Below are positions 44,071 through 55,420 of a DNA stretch of 64,000 nucleotides, in pieces. Source of the stretch: Fragum whitleyi (Eukaryota > Mollusca > Bivalvia > Cardiida > Cardiidae). The notes under the pieces were generated by a model. That model was not told the DNA's origin. It saw nothing but the letters and a program-made list of their open reading frames with translations, and made no database searches. A program made the position numbers and the translations under genes. Each line of letters opens with the position of its first letter. The first letter of the stretch is position 1. The stretch is from assembly GCA_948146395.1 (NCBI GenBank), contig OX411549.1, positions 37,036,693 to 37,100,692 on the forward strand, written 5' to 3'.

Positions 44071-45828
44071 CAGGGTTGCATCTAGAGCACGGGATTGCGG
44101 GAATCCTGCTAAAGTAATCATAATCTGCATATATAACATTTCTATGCGTACCCAATCTCCCTAAAAAATTCATTGGCCCGCAAAAATAACATTGCAGTGC
44201 GTGATTATATTTTTTTCGAAGGTAAGGTAAGCTGTTAATTGGACCTGTATTTCTAAAATTTTCTAGTAAAATGAAATTTTGATTCTTCGTTCATAGAATA
44301 AGGATTATTTTTTAGCTCACCTGAGCACAAAGTGCTCAAGGTGAGCTTTTGGGATCGTAGAATGTCCGTCGTCAGTCGTGCGTCGTCCGTCGTGCGTCGT
44401 CCACAATTTCTTTAAACATCTTTTCCTCCTAAACCGGAAGGCCAATCTTGATGACTTTTGCAGGGATGTTCCTTGGGTCAAGCTCTACCAAAGTTGTAAT
44501 AAAAAGGGTGAAAATATGAAAATCTTTAAAAATCTTCTTCTCTGAAACCAGAAGCCAGACAGCTTTCATATTTGGTTTGTAGCATCACCTAGTGGGCCTC
44601 TACCAAGTTTGTTCATATCAAGACCCTTGGGTCATATTTGGGCTTGGCACAGGTGCATCCCTTTATCGCTTATGAGCACGAAGGGTAAAAAAACGAAAAA
44701 TCTTCTTCTATGAAACTAGATGGCAGACATCTTTCATATTTGGTATGTAGCATCATCTAGTGGACCTCTACTTAGTTTGTTCATATCAAGACCCTAGGAC
44801 CATATTTGGGCTCCACCCGGGCGCAACCCTTTTAACATAGAATCAAAGAGCGAAAATCTTTTAAAATCTTCTTTAATCGAAACCAGAGGACACACTGCCT
44901 TCATTTTTGGTATGTAGCATCATCTAGTTGGCCCATATCAAGTTTGTTCATATCAACCCTTTGGTCATACTTGGGCTCCACCCGGGTGCATCCCTTTTAG
45001 CTCATCTGAGCACGATGGGTGAAAATAGGAAAACCTTCGAAAAATCTTCTTCTCTGAAATCAGAAGGCAGACAGCTTTCATATTTAATATGTAGCATCAT
45101 CTTATGGACCCCTTCCAAGTTTGTTCATATCAAGACCCTAGGGTCACATTTGGGGTCCTCCCGGGTGCATCCTTTTTTTACATAGAATCAAAGAGCAAAA
45201 AGGCATATCTGTCTTGCTCTTCGCTGAAAACGTTCCATGGTATTGATCTTGGGCAATTATCTTCTTTTTGACATCTGCCTATCTAATTATACCCCCCACA
45301 ACGAAGTTATGGGGGGTATACTGGAATCAGGTTGTCCGTCCGTCCGTCTGCCCGTCTGTCCGTCCGTCCGTAGACATAATTTTGTGTCCTCTTCTCCTCC
45401 CACAGTTTTGGACCAATTTTGCTGAAATTTTATCAGGTTGTTTCCTAGCATATGAAGTTGTGCACCTGCAATTTTCATCCAGATCCGGTCATTAGTTTGA
45501 GAGTTATGCCACTTTGAACTTTTTAAGGAGGGGGTACATTTTTCTAATTTTGTGTCCTCTTCTCCTCCCACAGTTTTGGATCAATTTTGCTGAAATTTTA
45601 TCAGGATGTTTCCCATCATATGAAGTTGTGCACCTGCAATTTTCATCCTGATCCAGTTATTAGTTTTAGAGTTATGCCATTTTGAACTTTGTATGGAAGG
45701 GGGGGGGAGTAGTAAAAATTTAAAATTGCAAAACTCAGTAACCATAATAGTAGAGTCGCTTAGGTAAAAAATCGTGACAAGTCGGACGAAAGTGCCATTT
45801 TTTGTTCATGGTTAAAGGAATCGATGAG

Positions 45829-46275
45829 CAATATTTTGCGTCGGGGGTGCCCGGATTTTAGGGCCTATTAGACTAGAAATCGTTGGTTAAATATTCGGAT
45901 AATGTACTATCCGAATACTGTTCCTTTTAAACAAAAAAAGTCCATTTATGTCAAATTCCTGTATATATCTTGCCTTAAAATTATATTTGCATTTAGAGTG
46001 TCTTCAAGCATAAAAGAATTGAAAATGATTGTTAAATTTACAGTTTTAAGACCAAAGTATCATTTCTGTATTTTCGGCATTTTAACATTTTAGCGATCGG
46101 TAATTCATAAAATTCTCGGTTGCGAAGTTGCAAAAAGGTAGCCTTGATCGTCGATTATACTATCAGCGTGAATCCTATATGAAAGTGCCCGATTTTACAA
46201 GCTTAAAATTCTTGAAATCGGTGATCAAATATTCGGATAAATTGCTATCCGAATACCTTTCCTTTTGCGAATTAA
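45829..46275. repeat. Spaced direct repeat with ATTCGGATA palindromes
   Basis: GTGCCCGGATTTTAGGGCC...ATATTCGGATAA...CTATCCGAATACTGTTCC at 45829-45925 recurs at about 46187-46275. Each copy folds through ATTCGGATA/TATCCGAAT. Confidence 0.7.
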
Positions 46276-48054
46276 CAATTTAATTAAACCGGACAATACT
46301 CAGGATATAGTTGTGAAACCGACAGAGAGTAAAGCAATAACAAGGATTAAGATTATTAAAATGTCTGTATAGTATTCTTGTTGAACTTATGCAATGAAAA
46401 TCTAATTATTTCAAAAATTTCTTTCGTGAGCTAAATTGATGATTCACTATGATGATACCTGAAGGGTATATCTAAAATGGTTATTAAGCCGACACAATTT
46501 TTACATGTATCACGTATATGCGACTTGAAACTGCGATCTGGAGGGGGGGGTAGTCAATTTTCACTTCACTTACACTGAGCATGTTCGTCGCAGATCAATT
46601 AATGAGGAATTGCTAAAATATCTTTTATTACTAATTTTGGTAATGCCATTACGGCTTTTGCTGTGTTATCTACAAACCGCCGAATATGTCGGTGAATCAC
46701 CACCAATTCGTTGCCAATCAAGAGTGGTGAAAGGAACATGGGCCTTTCTTTTCATGAAAATTAGTACGTTTTATTTTGTTTCAATTAAAAATGAAATCGA
46801 TAACCTTAAAAAAATAATCAAGTGATTGATAAAATGGAAATAAGGCATATGATTGATTTAAATGAAACATGCTTGTTAACTTTCCGATTTTATGATTTGT
46901 TTTGTCTATTTTATGTTAAAGTCACGCAAAGTTCGGCGTCGGCGATTCCTATTTTTTCATCGGTCGATTAATATAAAAAAACGTCGGCCGGTCGCTATAT
47001 CAAGACTAAAATACTTTGCAGTCACATGTACTTTGGCCGACATGACGATGTCTAAATTCGTGTCAAGAAATCATGGTCAATTAAACATAGCGTGCTGATG
47101 ATACGGCGGTGAGATGTCGTAGAGTAGCCGGCGATGCGCCGGCGATGCATGGCCGACTTGTCGCTGATTTCAAACGGAAGTGAAAGGGTCAGAAAAGACT
47201 TCTGCGATGTGAACGAAATCGACAGGGGCCCGGGGGATTGACAGTGACTAGTCGTCGATACAATATTATCATCCACAATTTAAAAGACGTCGTCGACTAG
47301 TCGACAGCTTTAAAACTCGCCGACGCGTAGCCGATCTACAAAAGATCTGCTATTTAATCGACTGATGAAACGATTAGTCGCCGACTATTCGGCGACTTGT
47401 CGTCGTTTTTATCATTAATTCTGGGAAAAAGCGCATTGCCGACTCGTCAAGTCGTTTATGTGGCTTTTATAAATATAAGCAAGTATTAGAGAGTTACCTG
47501 ATCAGTTTCAGTAGTTATTGTAATAGTTAAATTTTATTTCACCTCGTAGACTCATGAAAATAATACTGTATCCATGCACAACCTGAATGTCCATCAACAT
47601 TCTACAGGTTTTTGCATAAGAAAAATGAAACACACAAGGTAAAACTCTTTCGAAATGCGTTTCAAGCACTCAACAGAGATACACTTAAAATACTAATTAT
47701 AATCAAGTAAACCCCAGTGTACGAGGAGGATTCATCCAGAACTTCGTAAAATGGGGTTATAAAACCTTAGACAGCTTGACTATCCAAATAAAAACTATAC
47801 AATAATTTAATGCAATATTTGTGTAATAAATGTGGATTTTTTTAAATGTAAGCAATCAATAGCGATTGTAGAGAAGAGAAAATAAGTCTAATACATACCG
47901 CACGTAGGCGGAGGAGCGAGAATGTTAAATGTGACGTCATCGTTGACTCTTTTTTGCATAGTCTCCGTTTACTCAGATGCCTTTCTGTGCCTGATAAACT
48001 AACTTGCAGAAAGTATTCACACTCCCTTTAGAATCAAATTTGTGTAATATTTTT
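46276..48054. other. Interior of the 8.4-kb transposon, GTCG-rich palindromic patch
   Basis: 46925-47470 is dense in GTCGGCGA, CGACTAGTCG and GTCGACGAC words in both orientations, possibly a decayed transposon with GTCG subterminal repeats. Small ORFs (46610-46825, 46892-47098) show no motifs. The remaining sequence is AT-rich. Confidence 0.45.
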
Positions 48055-51000
48055 ACCTCACCTGAGCACGAAGTGCTCAAGGTGAGCTATTGTGGTTAGG
48101 TGGATGTCCGTCGTGCGACGTCCGTCGTCCGTCGTCAATATTTGCCTTGTATGCACTCTAGAGGCCATATTTTTTGCCCGATCAACCTGAATTTTGGTCA
48201 GAATGATTGTCTTGATAAAATCTCGGACGAGTTCGAAATTGGGTCAACTGGGGTCAAAAACTAGGTCACAGGGTCAAATCTTAGAAAAACCTTGTATGCA
48301 CTCTAGAGGCCACATTTTTTGTCCAATCAACCTGAATTTTGGTCAGAATGATTGTCTTGATGAAATCTCGGATGAGTTTGAAATTGGGTCAACTGGGGTC
48401 AAAAACTAGGTCACAGGGTCAAATCTTAGAAAAACCTTGTATGCACTCTAGAGGCCACATTTTTTGTCCAATCAACCTGAATTTTGGTGAGAATGATTGT
48501 CTTGATAAAATCTCGGACGAGTTCGCAATTGGGTCAACTGGGGTCAAAAACTAGGTCACAGGGTCAAATCTTAGAAAAACCTTGTATGCACTCTAGAGGC
48601 CATATTTTTTGCCTGTTCAACCTGAAATTTGGTCAGAATGATTGTCTTGATAAAATCTTGGACGAGTTCGAAATTTGGTCAACTGGGGTCAAAAACTAGG
48701 TCACAGGGTCAAATCTAAGAAATACCTTGTAGGCACTCTAGCGGCAAAGTTTATTGCCCAATCAACCTGAAAATTGGTCAGAATGATTATCCTGATAAAA
48801 TTTTGGACAAGTTCAAATTTGGGTCAACTAGGGTCAAAAACTAGGTCACAGGGTTGAATCTTAGAAAAACCTTGTATGCACTCTAGAGGCCTCATTTTTT
48901 GCCCTATCAACTTGAATCTTGGTCAGAATGATTGTCTTGATGAAATCTTGGGCTAGTTTTGAAATTGGGTCAACTGGGGTCAAAAACTAGGTCACGGGGT
49001 CAAATCTAAGAAAACCTTGAATGCAGTCTAGAAGCCACATTTTTTTCCTGATCAACCTGAAATTTGGTCAGAATGTTTGTCTTGATAAAATCTCAGAGGA
49101 GTTTGAAATTGGGTCAACTGGGGTCTAAAACTAGGTCACAGGGTCAAATCTAAGAAAAACCTTGTATGCACTCTAGAGGCCACATTTTTTGCCCAATTAA
49201 CCTGAATTTTGGTCAGAATGATTGTCTTGATGAAAGCTCAGACGAGTTTGAAATTGGGTCAACTGGGGTCAAAAACTAGGTCACGGGGTCAAATCTAAGA
49301 AAAACCTTGTATGCACTCTAGAGGCCACATTTTTTGCCCGATCAACCTGAATTTTGATCAGAATGATTGTCTTGATAAAATCTCTGACAAATTCTAATTT
49401 GGGTCAACTGAGATAAAAAACTAGGTCACAGGGTCAAATCTCAGAAAAATCTTGTATGCACTCTAGAAGCCATATTTCTAGTCCAATCAACCTGAAAATT
49501 TGTCAGAATGATTATCTTGATGATATCTCGGAAAAGTTTGAATTTGGGTCAAGTGGGGTCAAAAACTAGGTCACATTGTTAAAATCTCAGAAAAACCATG
49601 TGGACACTCTAGAGGCTATATCTTTAGCCCAATCAACCTTAAAATTGGCCAGAATGATTATCTTGATGAAATCTTGGACAAGTTCCAATTTTTAGCTCAC
49701 CTGAGCACGAAGTGCTCAAGGTGAGCTATTGTGGTAAGGTGGATGTCCGTCGTGCGTCGTGCGACGTCCGTCGTCCGTCGTCAACATTTGCCTTGTATGC
49801 ACTCTAGAGGCCACATTATTTGCCCGTTCAACCTGAATTTTGGTCAGAATGATTGTCTTGATAAAATCTCGGACGAGTTCGAAATTGGGTCAACTGGGGT
49901 CAAAAACTAGGTCACAGGGTCAAATCTTAGAAAAACCTTGTATGCACTCTAGAGGCCACATTTTTTGTCCAATCAACCTGATTTTTGGTCAGAATGATTG
50001 TCTTGATGAAATCTTGGATGAGTTCGAAATTGGGTCAACTGGGGTCAAAAACTAGGTCACAGGGTCAAATCTTAGAAAAACCTTGTATGCACTCTATAGG
50101 CCACATTTTTTGCCCGTTCAACCTGAATTTTGGTCAGAATGATTGTCTTGATTATATCTCGGACGAGTTTGAAATTGGGTCAACTGGGGTCAAAAACTAG
50201 GTCACAGGGTCAAATCTTAGAAAAACCTTGTATGCACTCTAGAGGCCACATTTTTTGTCCAATCAACCTGAATTTTGGTGAGAATGATTGTCTTGATAAA
50301 ATCTTGGACGAGTTTGAAATTGGGTCAACTGGGGTCAAAAACTAGGTCACAGGGTCAAATCTAAGAAAAACCTTGTAGGCACTCTAGCGGCCACGTTTAA
50401 TGTCCAATCAACCTGAAAATTGGTCAGAATGATTATCTTGATAAAATTTTGGACAAGTTAAAATTTGGGTCAACTAGGGTCAAAAACTAGGTCACAGGGT
50501 TGAATCTAAGAAAAACCTTGTATGCTCTCTAGAGGCCTCATTTTTTGCCCAATCAACCTGAATTTTGGTCAGAATGATTGTCTTGATGAAATCTTGGGCT
50601 AGTTTCGAAATTGGGTCAACTGGGGTCAAAAACTGGGTCACGGGGTCAAATCTAAGAAAAACCTTGTATGCAGTCTAGAAGCCACACTTTTTTCCTGATC
50701 AACCTGAAATTTGGTCAGAATGTTTGTCTTGATAAAATCTCAGACAAGTTTGAAATTGGGTCAACTTGGGTCAAAAACTAGGTCACGCAGTCAGATCTTA
50801 GAAAAACCATTCTTTTTATGAAATCTCGGACAAGTTTGAGTTTGGGTCAAGTGGGGTCAAAAACTAGGTCACTGGCTCAAATCTAGAAAAAACCAAATGG
50901 ACACTCTAGAGGCCATATTTTTAGCCCAATCAACCTGAAAATTGGTCAGAATGATTATCTTGATGAAATCTCGGACAAGTCAAATTTGTGATATTTGTTG

Positions 51001-51776
51001 TTACTGCCCTGTTATCAAACCAAAGCCCTTCTCCAAATAGTTACAGACAGTTAACTCAGGTGAGCGATTTAGGGCCACTATGGCCCTCTTGTTGCCAAGT
51101 GGAGTCAAAAACTAGGTCACGCAGTCAAATCTTAGAAAAACCATGTGGCCACTCCAGAGGCAATATTTTTAGCTTAATCAACCTGAAAATTGGTCAGAAT
51201 GATTATCTTGATGAAATCATAGACAAGTAACAGTTTGGGTCAAGTAGGGTCAAAAACTAGGTCCCAGAGTCAAATCTTAGAAAAATCTTGTGGTCAATCT
51301 AGAGCCTATATTTTCAGCCAAATCAACCTGAAAATTGGTCAGAATGATTATCGGACCAAAATCTCGGACAAGTTCCAATTAGGGTCAAGTGGGGACAAAA
51401 ACTAGGTCACAGAGTCAAATCTTTAGAAAACTATTGTGGACACTTTAGAGGCCATATTTTTAGCCCAATCAACCTGAAAATTAGTCAGAATGATTCTTTT
51501 TATGAAATCTCAGACAAGTTTGAATTTGGGTCAGGTGGGGTCAAAAACTAGGTCACTGGCTCAAATCTAGAAAAAACCATGTGGACACTCTAGAGGCCAT
51601 ATTTTTAGCCCAATCAACCTGAAAATTGGTCAGAATAATTATCTTGATGAAATCTCGGACAACTTCAAATTTGTGATATTTGTTGTTACTGCCCTGTCAT
51701 TAAACCAAAGCCCTTCTCCAAATAGTAACAGACAGTTAACTCAGGTGAGCGATTAAGGGCCACTATGGCCCTCTTG
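48055..51776 (+). mobile_element. HINE-like A1 element with a nested A1
   Basis: 5' hairpin ACCTCACCTGAGCACGAAG then GTCCGTCGTGCGACGTCC. About eleven 145-bp units run to 49693 and the array resumes at 51092. It ends CTCAGGTGAGCGATTAAGG, GGGCCACTATGGCCC and CTCTTG. The repeated 71-codon ORFs are an effect of the 145-bp period. Confidence 0.9.
49694..51091 (+). mobile_element. Inner HINE-like A1 element (innermost level)
   Basis: AGCTCACCTGAGCACGAAG after AATTTTT, about eight to nine 145-bp units, and an end of CTCAGGTGAGCGATTTAGG, GGGCCACTATGGCCC and CTCTTG. The host continues TTGCCAAGTGGAGTC. The array is close in sequence to its host (for example the 49840-50055 and 48194-48409 units), so the two copies are of the same recent lineage. 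Confidence 0.9.
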
Positions 51777-51833
51777 TTGTATGAAAAGCATTTCTATTAA
51801 AGTGCAGACCCTTATGCTGGACCTTTATTTGGG

Positions 51834-51974
51834 AAAATAATGAGAATCAATTTGAACGAGTATTTTAGTTGAAACTTCATTATACCCATCTAAATCCACA
51901 TTAAAATAATGAGAATCAATTTGAACGAGTATTTTAGTTGAAACTTCATTATACCCATCTAAATCCACATTAAA
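51834..51974. repeat. Exact 69-bp tandem duplication
   Basis: Two identical copies, from AAAATAATGAGAATC to ATCCACATTAAA. No third copy and no relation to the HINE units. Confidence 0.9.
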
Positions 51975-52057
51975 GGCCTGGCCCTCTTTGAACATCAGAG
52001 GTAACTTTAGAAAAAGGTCCATTTTGCAAATAATTATGTTTTTCCAAAATCATTTTT

Positions 52058-53202
52058 ATACGCCGCCGGAGGCGGACGTATATTGGCGTCATCTTCTCCG
52101 TCTGTCCGTCCGTCCATCCGTCCATCCGTCCGTCCATCCGTCCGTCCATCCGTCCGTCCGTACGTCCGTCCACTTTTCTTGTCAACGCAACTCCTCCTAA
52201 ACTACTGGCTGGATCTTCTTGAAACTTGGTCAATATTATCACCTCAATTGGTAGATGTGCATGAAGGAAGGATTTTACGGTTCATTGATTTTTGCCTGAG
52301 TTATGCCCCTTGATAACTTAGTTTCTGGGTCCACTTTTCTTGTCAACGCAACTCCTCCTAAACTACTGGCTGGATCTTCTTGAAACTTGGTCAATATTAT
52401 CACCTCAATTGGTAGATGTGCATGAAGGAAGGATTTTACGGTTCATTGATTTTTGCCTGAGTTATGCCCCTTGATAACTTAGTTTCTGGGTCCACTTTTC
52501 TTGTCAACGCAACTCCTCCTAAGTTTCTGGCTGGATCTTCTTGAAACTTGGTCAATGTTATCACCTCAATTGGTAGATGTGCATGAAGGAAGGATTTTAC
52601 GGTTCATTGATTTTTGCCTGAGTTATGCCCCTTGATAACTTAGTCTCTTGGGCTTATTGCCTCAGTTATGCCCCCTTAAAATTTAGTCTCTGGGGCTTAT
52701 TGAAATTGCAACCTTGTGAATGCAACTCTTCCTAAGTTTCTGGCTGGATCTAAATGAAACTTGGTGGATGTTATAACTGGAATTGGTAGATGAGCATGAA
52801 GTAAGGATTTTATGGTTCATTAATTTTACCCTAAATTATGCCCCCTTAAAACTTAGTATCTAGGGCTTATTGAAATTGCAGCCTTTTGAACATAACTCCT
52901 CCTTACTTTTTGTCTTTATTTAAATGAAAATTGGTCAATGTCATCACCATAATTTGTAGATGTACATGGATCAAGGATTTTATGGCTCATTTTATTTCCC
53001 TGAATTATGTCCCCTTAAAACTTAGTGCCTGGGGCTTATTGAAATTGCAGCCTTGTGAAGGCAACTCCTCCTAACTTTTTGTCTTGATTTAAATGAAACT
53101 TGGTCATTTTCAATTTGGTTCTGTCAAAATAAGTAGTGTCTACAATTATTTTTGTGAAACAGCAGCAAAGTGGCGGCGTATTTTGTGACGATGGCACTCT
53201 TG
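52058..53202 (+). mobile_element. Complete HINE-like element, family F, with homogenised 161-bp units
   Basis: 5' hairpin ATACGCCGCCGGAGGCGG, then GTCCGTCCATCC repeats. 161-bp units with CAACGCAACTCCTCC, TCTTGAAACTTGGTC and TGAGTTATGCCCC follow; the first two appear identical, the third near-identical and the rest diverged. The 3' end is GGCGGCGTAT (inverse of the start), hairpin TGTGACGATGGCAC and CTCTTG. Confidence 0.92.
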
Positions 53203-53334
53203 TTAATGTTTGGGATGGTGAATAACTTGGATGAGTAAAAATATATGAATTGTAAACTAATTTTATATATTGTTTTGACGTCATATCACTTTTCTCTGGA
53301 AAATTCAGCTTTTAATACACATTGCGGAGTCTAG

Positions 53335-53545
53335 ATCTACTAGCCATGGGTTCCTTGATTTTCTCTTACTAGTACTACTATGACGTCGTTTCCAGTTCTA
53401 TAGCTGCTAATTCAATAAAGGTTAAAGAGTATAAACCGCTGATGGAAGAGAAAAGTCTGTAAGGATAGGTGCCACCGTCGCGTATGGAATTAAGAACACC
53501 CTAATTTAGAGTCTGGTGCGCTACCACATGCGATATGGCGGCACC
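53335..53545 (-). mobile_element. Degenerate SINE, - strand
   Basis: On the - strand a head GGTGCCGCCATATCGCATG and body/3' words related to the common SINE (AGTAGTACTAGTAAGAG, AAGGAACCCATGG). Heavily diverged. Confidence 0.55.
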
Positions 53546-53994
53546 ACTTTCACTTTACGAGCGTAAAGCAGCCCACGAAAACTTATAAACGCGTCCGGGG
53601 ATCGATCTGGAACTGCTCTGCAACGTGCCACCCGGTACTGTGCATTGGTTGTGCTTGGCCAGATGGCGTCAGATAACCTTTAACCTTCGACATCAAGCGA
53701 CAATTAACAATGACATAGTTAAAAGTATGTGTAATCAATCTCAACTACGGCTATCAAATTACAGATATAAAGCCGCAGTTAAGCTATGTAATGTATGACA
53801 GACTGGTAAGACGAACAAACACATGGACATCGGCTAAAATTACCATTATAATTGATGCGGGACATCAAACGATTACTGTAGAGATAAAAACGGCATTTTG
53901 GTGTCATCGTTTGTACGTCTAACAAAGAGAATTTGCAAATTTGAAATTAAAAGGAAGTGTATCCAGATATACATCTATCCGAAATTTGATATCG
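53546..53994. other. Interior of the 8.4-kb transposon, nothing recognised
   Basis: No supported feature before the right inverted end. Confidence 0.4.
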
Positions 53995-54860
53995 CTCTGA
54001 AGTCGTATCTAGACCCGCCAAGTCGGGCACCCCTAGTGCAAAAGTTATCTCATGATAGCAGCTTACCATAGACAAAAACTGGCACTTTCGTCCGACTTGT
54101 CACGATCGACCCAATATTTTTACATAAGAGCCCAGACTATAAGGGGAGTAACCAAATTTTGTAATTAATCCTATCATATGAAGTTGTGCACCTGCAATTT
54201 TCATTGTTTTGGGGTGACATAGGTCAAAGGTCAAGGTCATTTTCGATGGACTCTAAATTGAGAACCAAGCGACCTAGAATTATGAAACTCTATGTAAATG
54301 TTACTTATGACTCAAGGAAGTACCCTATTGTTTTTAGGTCACATAGGTCATAGGTCAAGGTCACATTAAATTTTTGTTCAGTTTTCGTTTCCGGACTCTA
54401 ATTCAAGAACCAAGGGATCTAGAATCATGAAACTTCATGCAATTGCTGTATATGACCTCAATATTTGTTACAAACACATCTTGCACTTAAAGCACTTACA
54501 TTTTGACAAAGTGCTGGTGGGGGGTATAAGTCCGCTCTGCGACAGTTCTAGTTAATGTGATGTTCCAGGGGTCAAAGAGACTCAGGTGAGCGATCTAAGA
54601 CCATCTTGGTCCTCTTGTTTAACTTCAAAACGAGCGGGTGATGATGGTTACTACGGGCGATGAATTTCAACACTTGAATAGTTTTTGTCTTCCAAAATTA
54701 GACTGGAAGAAAATGAATTTATTACCTTATATTTTTGTAAATCGCAACATATAATCTTTTGATTAAAAATACAGAAGTTTTAGATTAGGCTTGGTCCCCC
54801 CTTTTTCTGACTGTAATGGGGGACAGCCCCCCATTTTGAAAATTTCTAGATGCAACCCTG

Positions 54861-55174
54861 TTCATATACAAAACAGCAACTTGAGGGTGTTGACATTATT
54901 ACTTTCCGAAGTCAACAGTTGTTTTTTTCGGTCACCTATTCAGGAAGGGGATGGATTGTTTTGCTATTTAATGATAAAGTAATTTGAAATTTATTTCAGA
55001 AATTGTTTTATAGTATAATTATATAAATACATTCGCAAAAATCCCTTAGTATCATAGCCAGGTTATGTAAAGCAGCGCATCACTCTATTTATTGAAGAAA
55101 AACAAATAAAAATGGTGAGAATAATCAACCCGCGGGGTCCGAGCAGTCCCATTATTTTGCATCTTTGTTAGTCA
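54861..55174. other. Intron stretch, nothing recognised
   Basis: AT-rich; no features. Confidence 0.45.
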
Positions 55175-55420
55175 GTCTGAAAATTGGTCAGAATTGTCAT
55201 CTTGATGAAATCTAGGTCAAGTTTGAAATTTGGTCCAGTGGGGTCAAAACTAGGTCATGGGATCAAATCTTAGAAAAACCTTGTAAGTAGTGTATAGGCA
55301 TCACTTTTTGCCCAATCAACCTGAAATTTGATCAGAATTCCTCATCCTTTCTAAGTCTACTTTAAACAGTTTTTGACAGTTTACTCAGATGAGCGATTTA
55401 GGGTCACTACGGCTCTCTTG
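55175..55420 (+). mobile_element. HINE-like A1 fragment, 5'-truncated
   Basis: About 1.5 A1 units (AAAATTGGTCAGAATTG, GGTCAAAACTAGGTCATGGG) and a 3' end CTCAGATGAGCGATTTAGGG, damaged hairpin, CTCTTG. Confidence 0.8.

Larger units (their letters stand above)
45750..54137. mobile_element. 8.4-kb TIR transposon, TA-flanked, internally replaced
   Basis: Diverged inverted ends (GTAGAGTCGCTTAGG and GTCTGGGCTCTTATG inward) contain a perfect 25-bp inverted block, beginning CGTGACAAGTCGGACG, at 45773-45797 and 54080-54104. Similarity continues for about 100 bp to GGGGTGCCCG. TA flanks both ends. The two halves of family E lie either side. No transposase ORF is recognised; the interior holds HINE A1, HINE F, a SINE and unknown DNA. 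TA flanks suggest Tc1/mariner or a relative, but this is not established. Confidence 0.8.
45289..54551 (+). mobile_element. HINE-like family E element split by an 8.4-kb TIR transposon
   Basis: 5' hairpin ATACCCCCCAC...ATGGGGGGTAT, then GTCCGTCCGTCTGCCC. About 166-bp units follow, with TCTCCTCCCACAGTTTTGG and CATATGAAGTTGTGCACC. After the break the same word CATATGAAGTTGTGCACC reappears at 54177. It ends GTGGGGGGTAT (inverse of the start), the hairpin GTCCGCTCTGCGAC and TTCTAG. Confidence 0.88.
44314..54617 (+). mobile_element. HINE-like A2 element split by a family E element
   Basis: 5' hairpin AGCTCACCTGAGCACAAAG at 44314 and A2 units to 45288, breaking at CATCTGCCTATCTAATT. It resumes at 54552 with TTAATGTGATGTTCCAGG and ends ACCATCTTGGTCC and CTCTTG at 54617. 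Sister copies at 33.8 and 41.8 kb read CTAATTAATGTGATG without a break. Confidence 0.9.
44071..54860. mobile_element. Outer hAT-like element of a six-level nest
   Basis: CAGGGTTGCATCTAGA at 44071 and its exact inverse TCTAGATGCAACCCTG ending at 54860. TTCATA flanks both ends (44065-44070 and 54861-54866), shorter than the 8 bp expected for hAT, so one side may have mutated. Its own sequence survives only at 44071-44313 and 54618-54860; everything between is later insertions. No transposase ORF. Confidence 0.75.
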
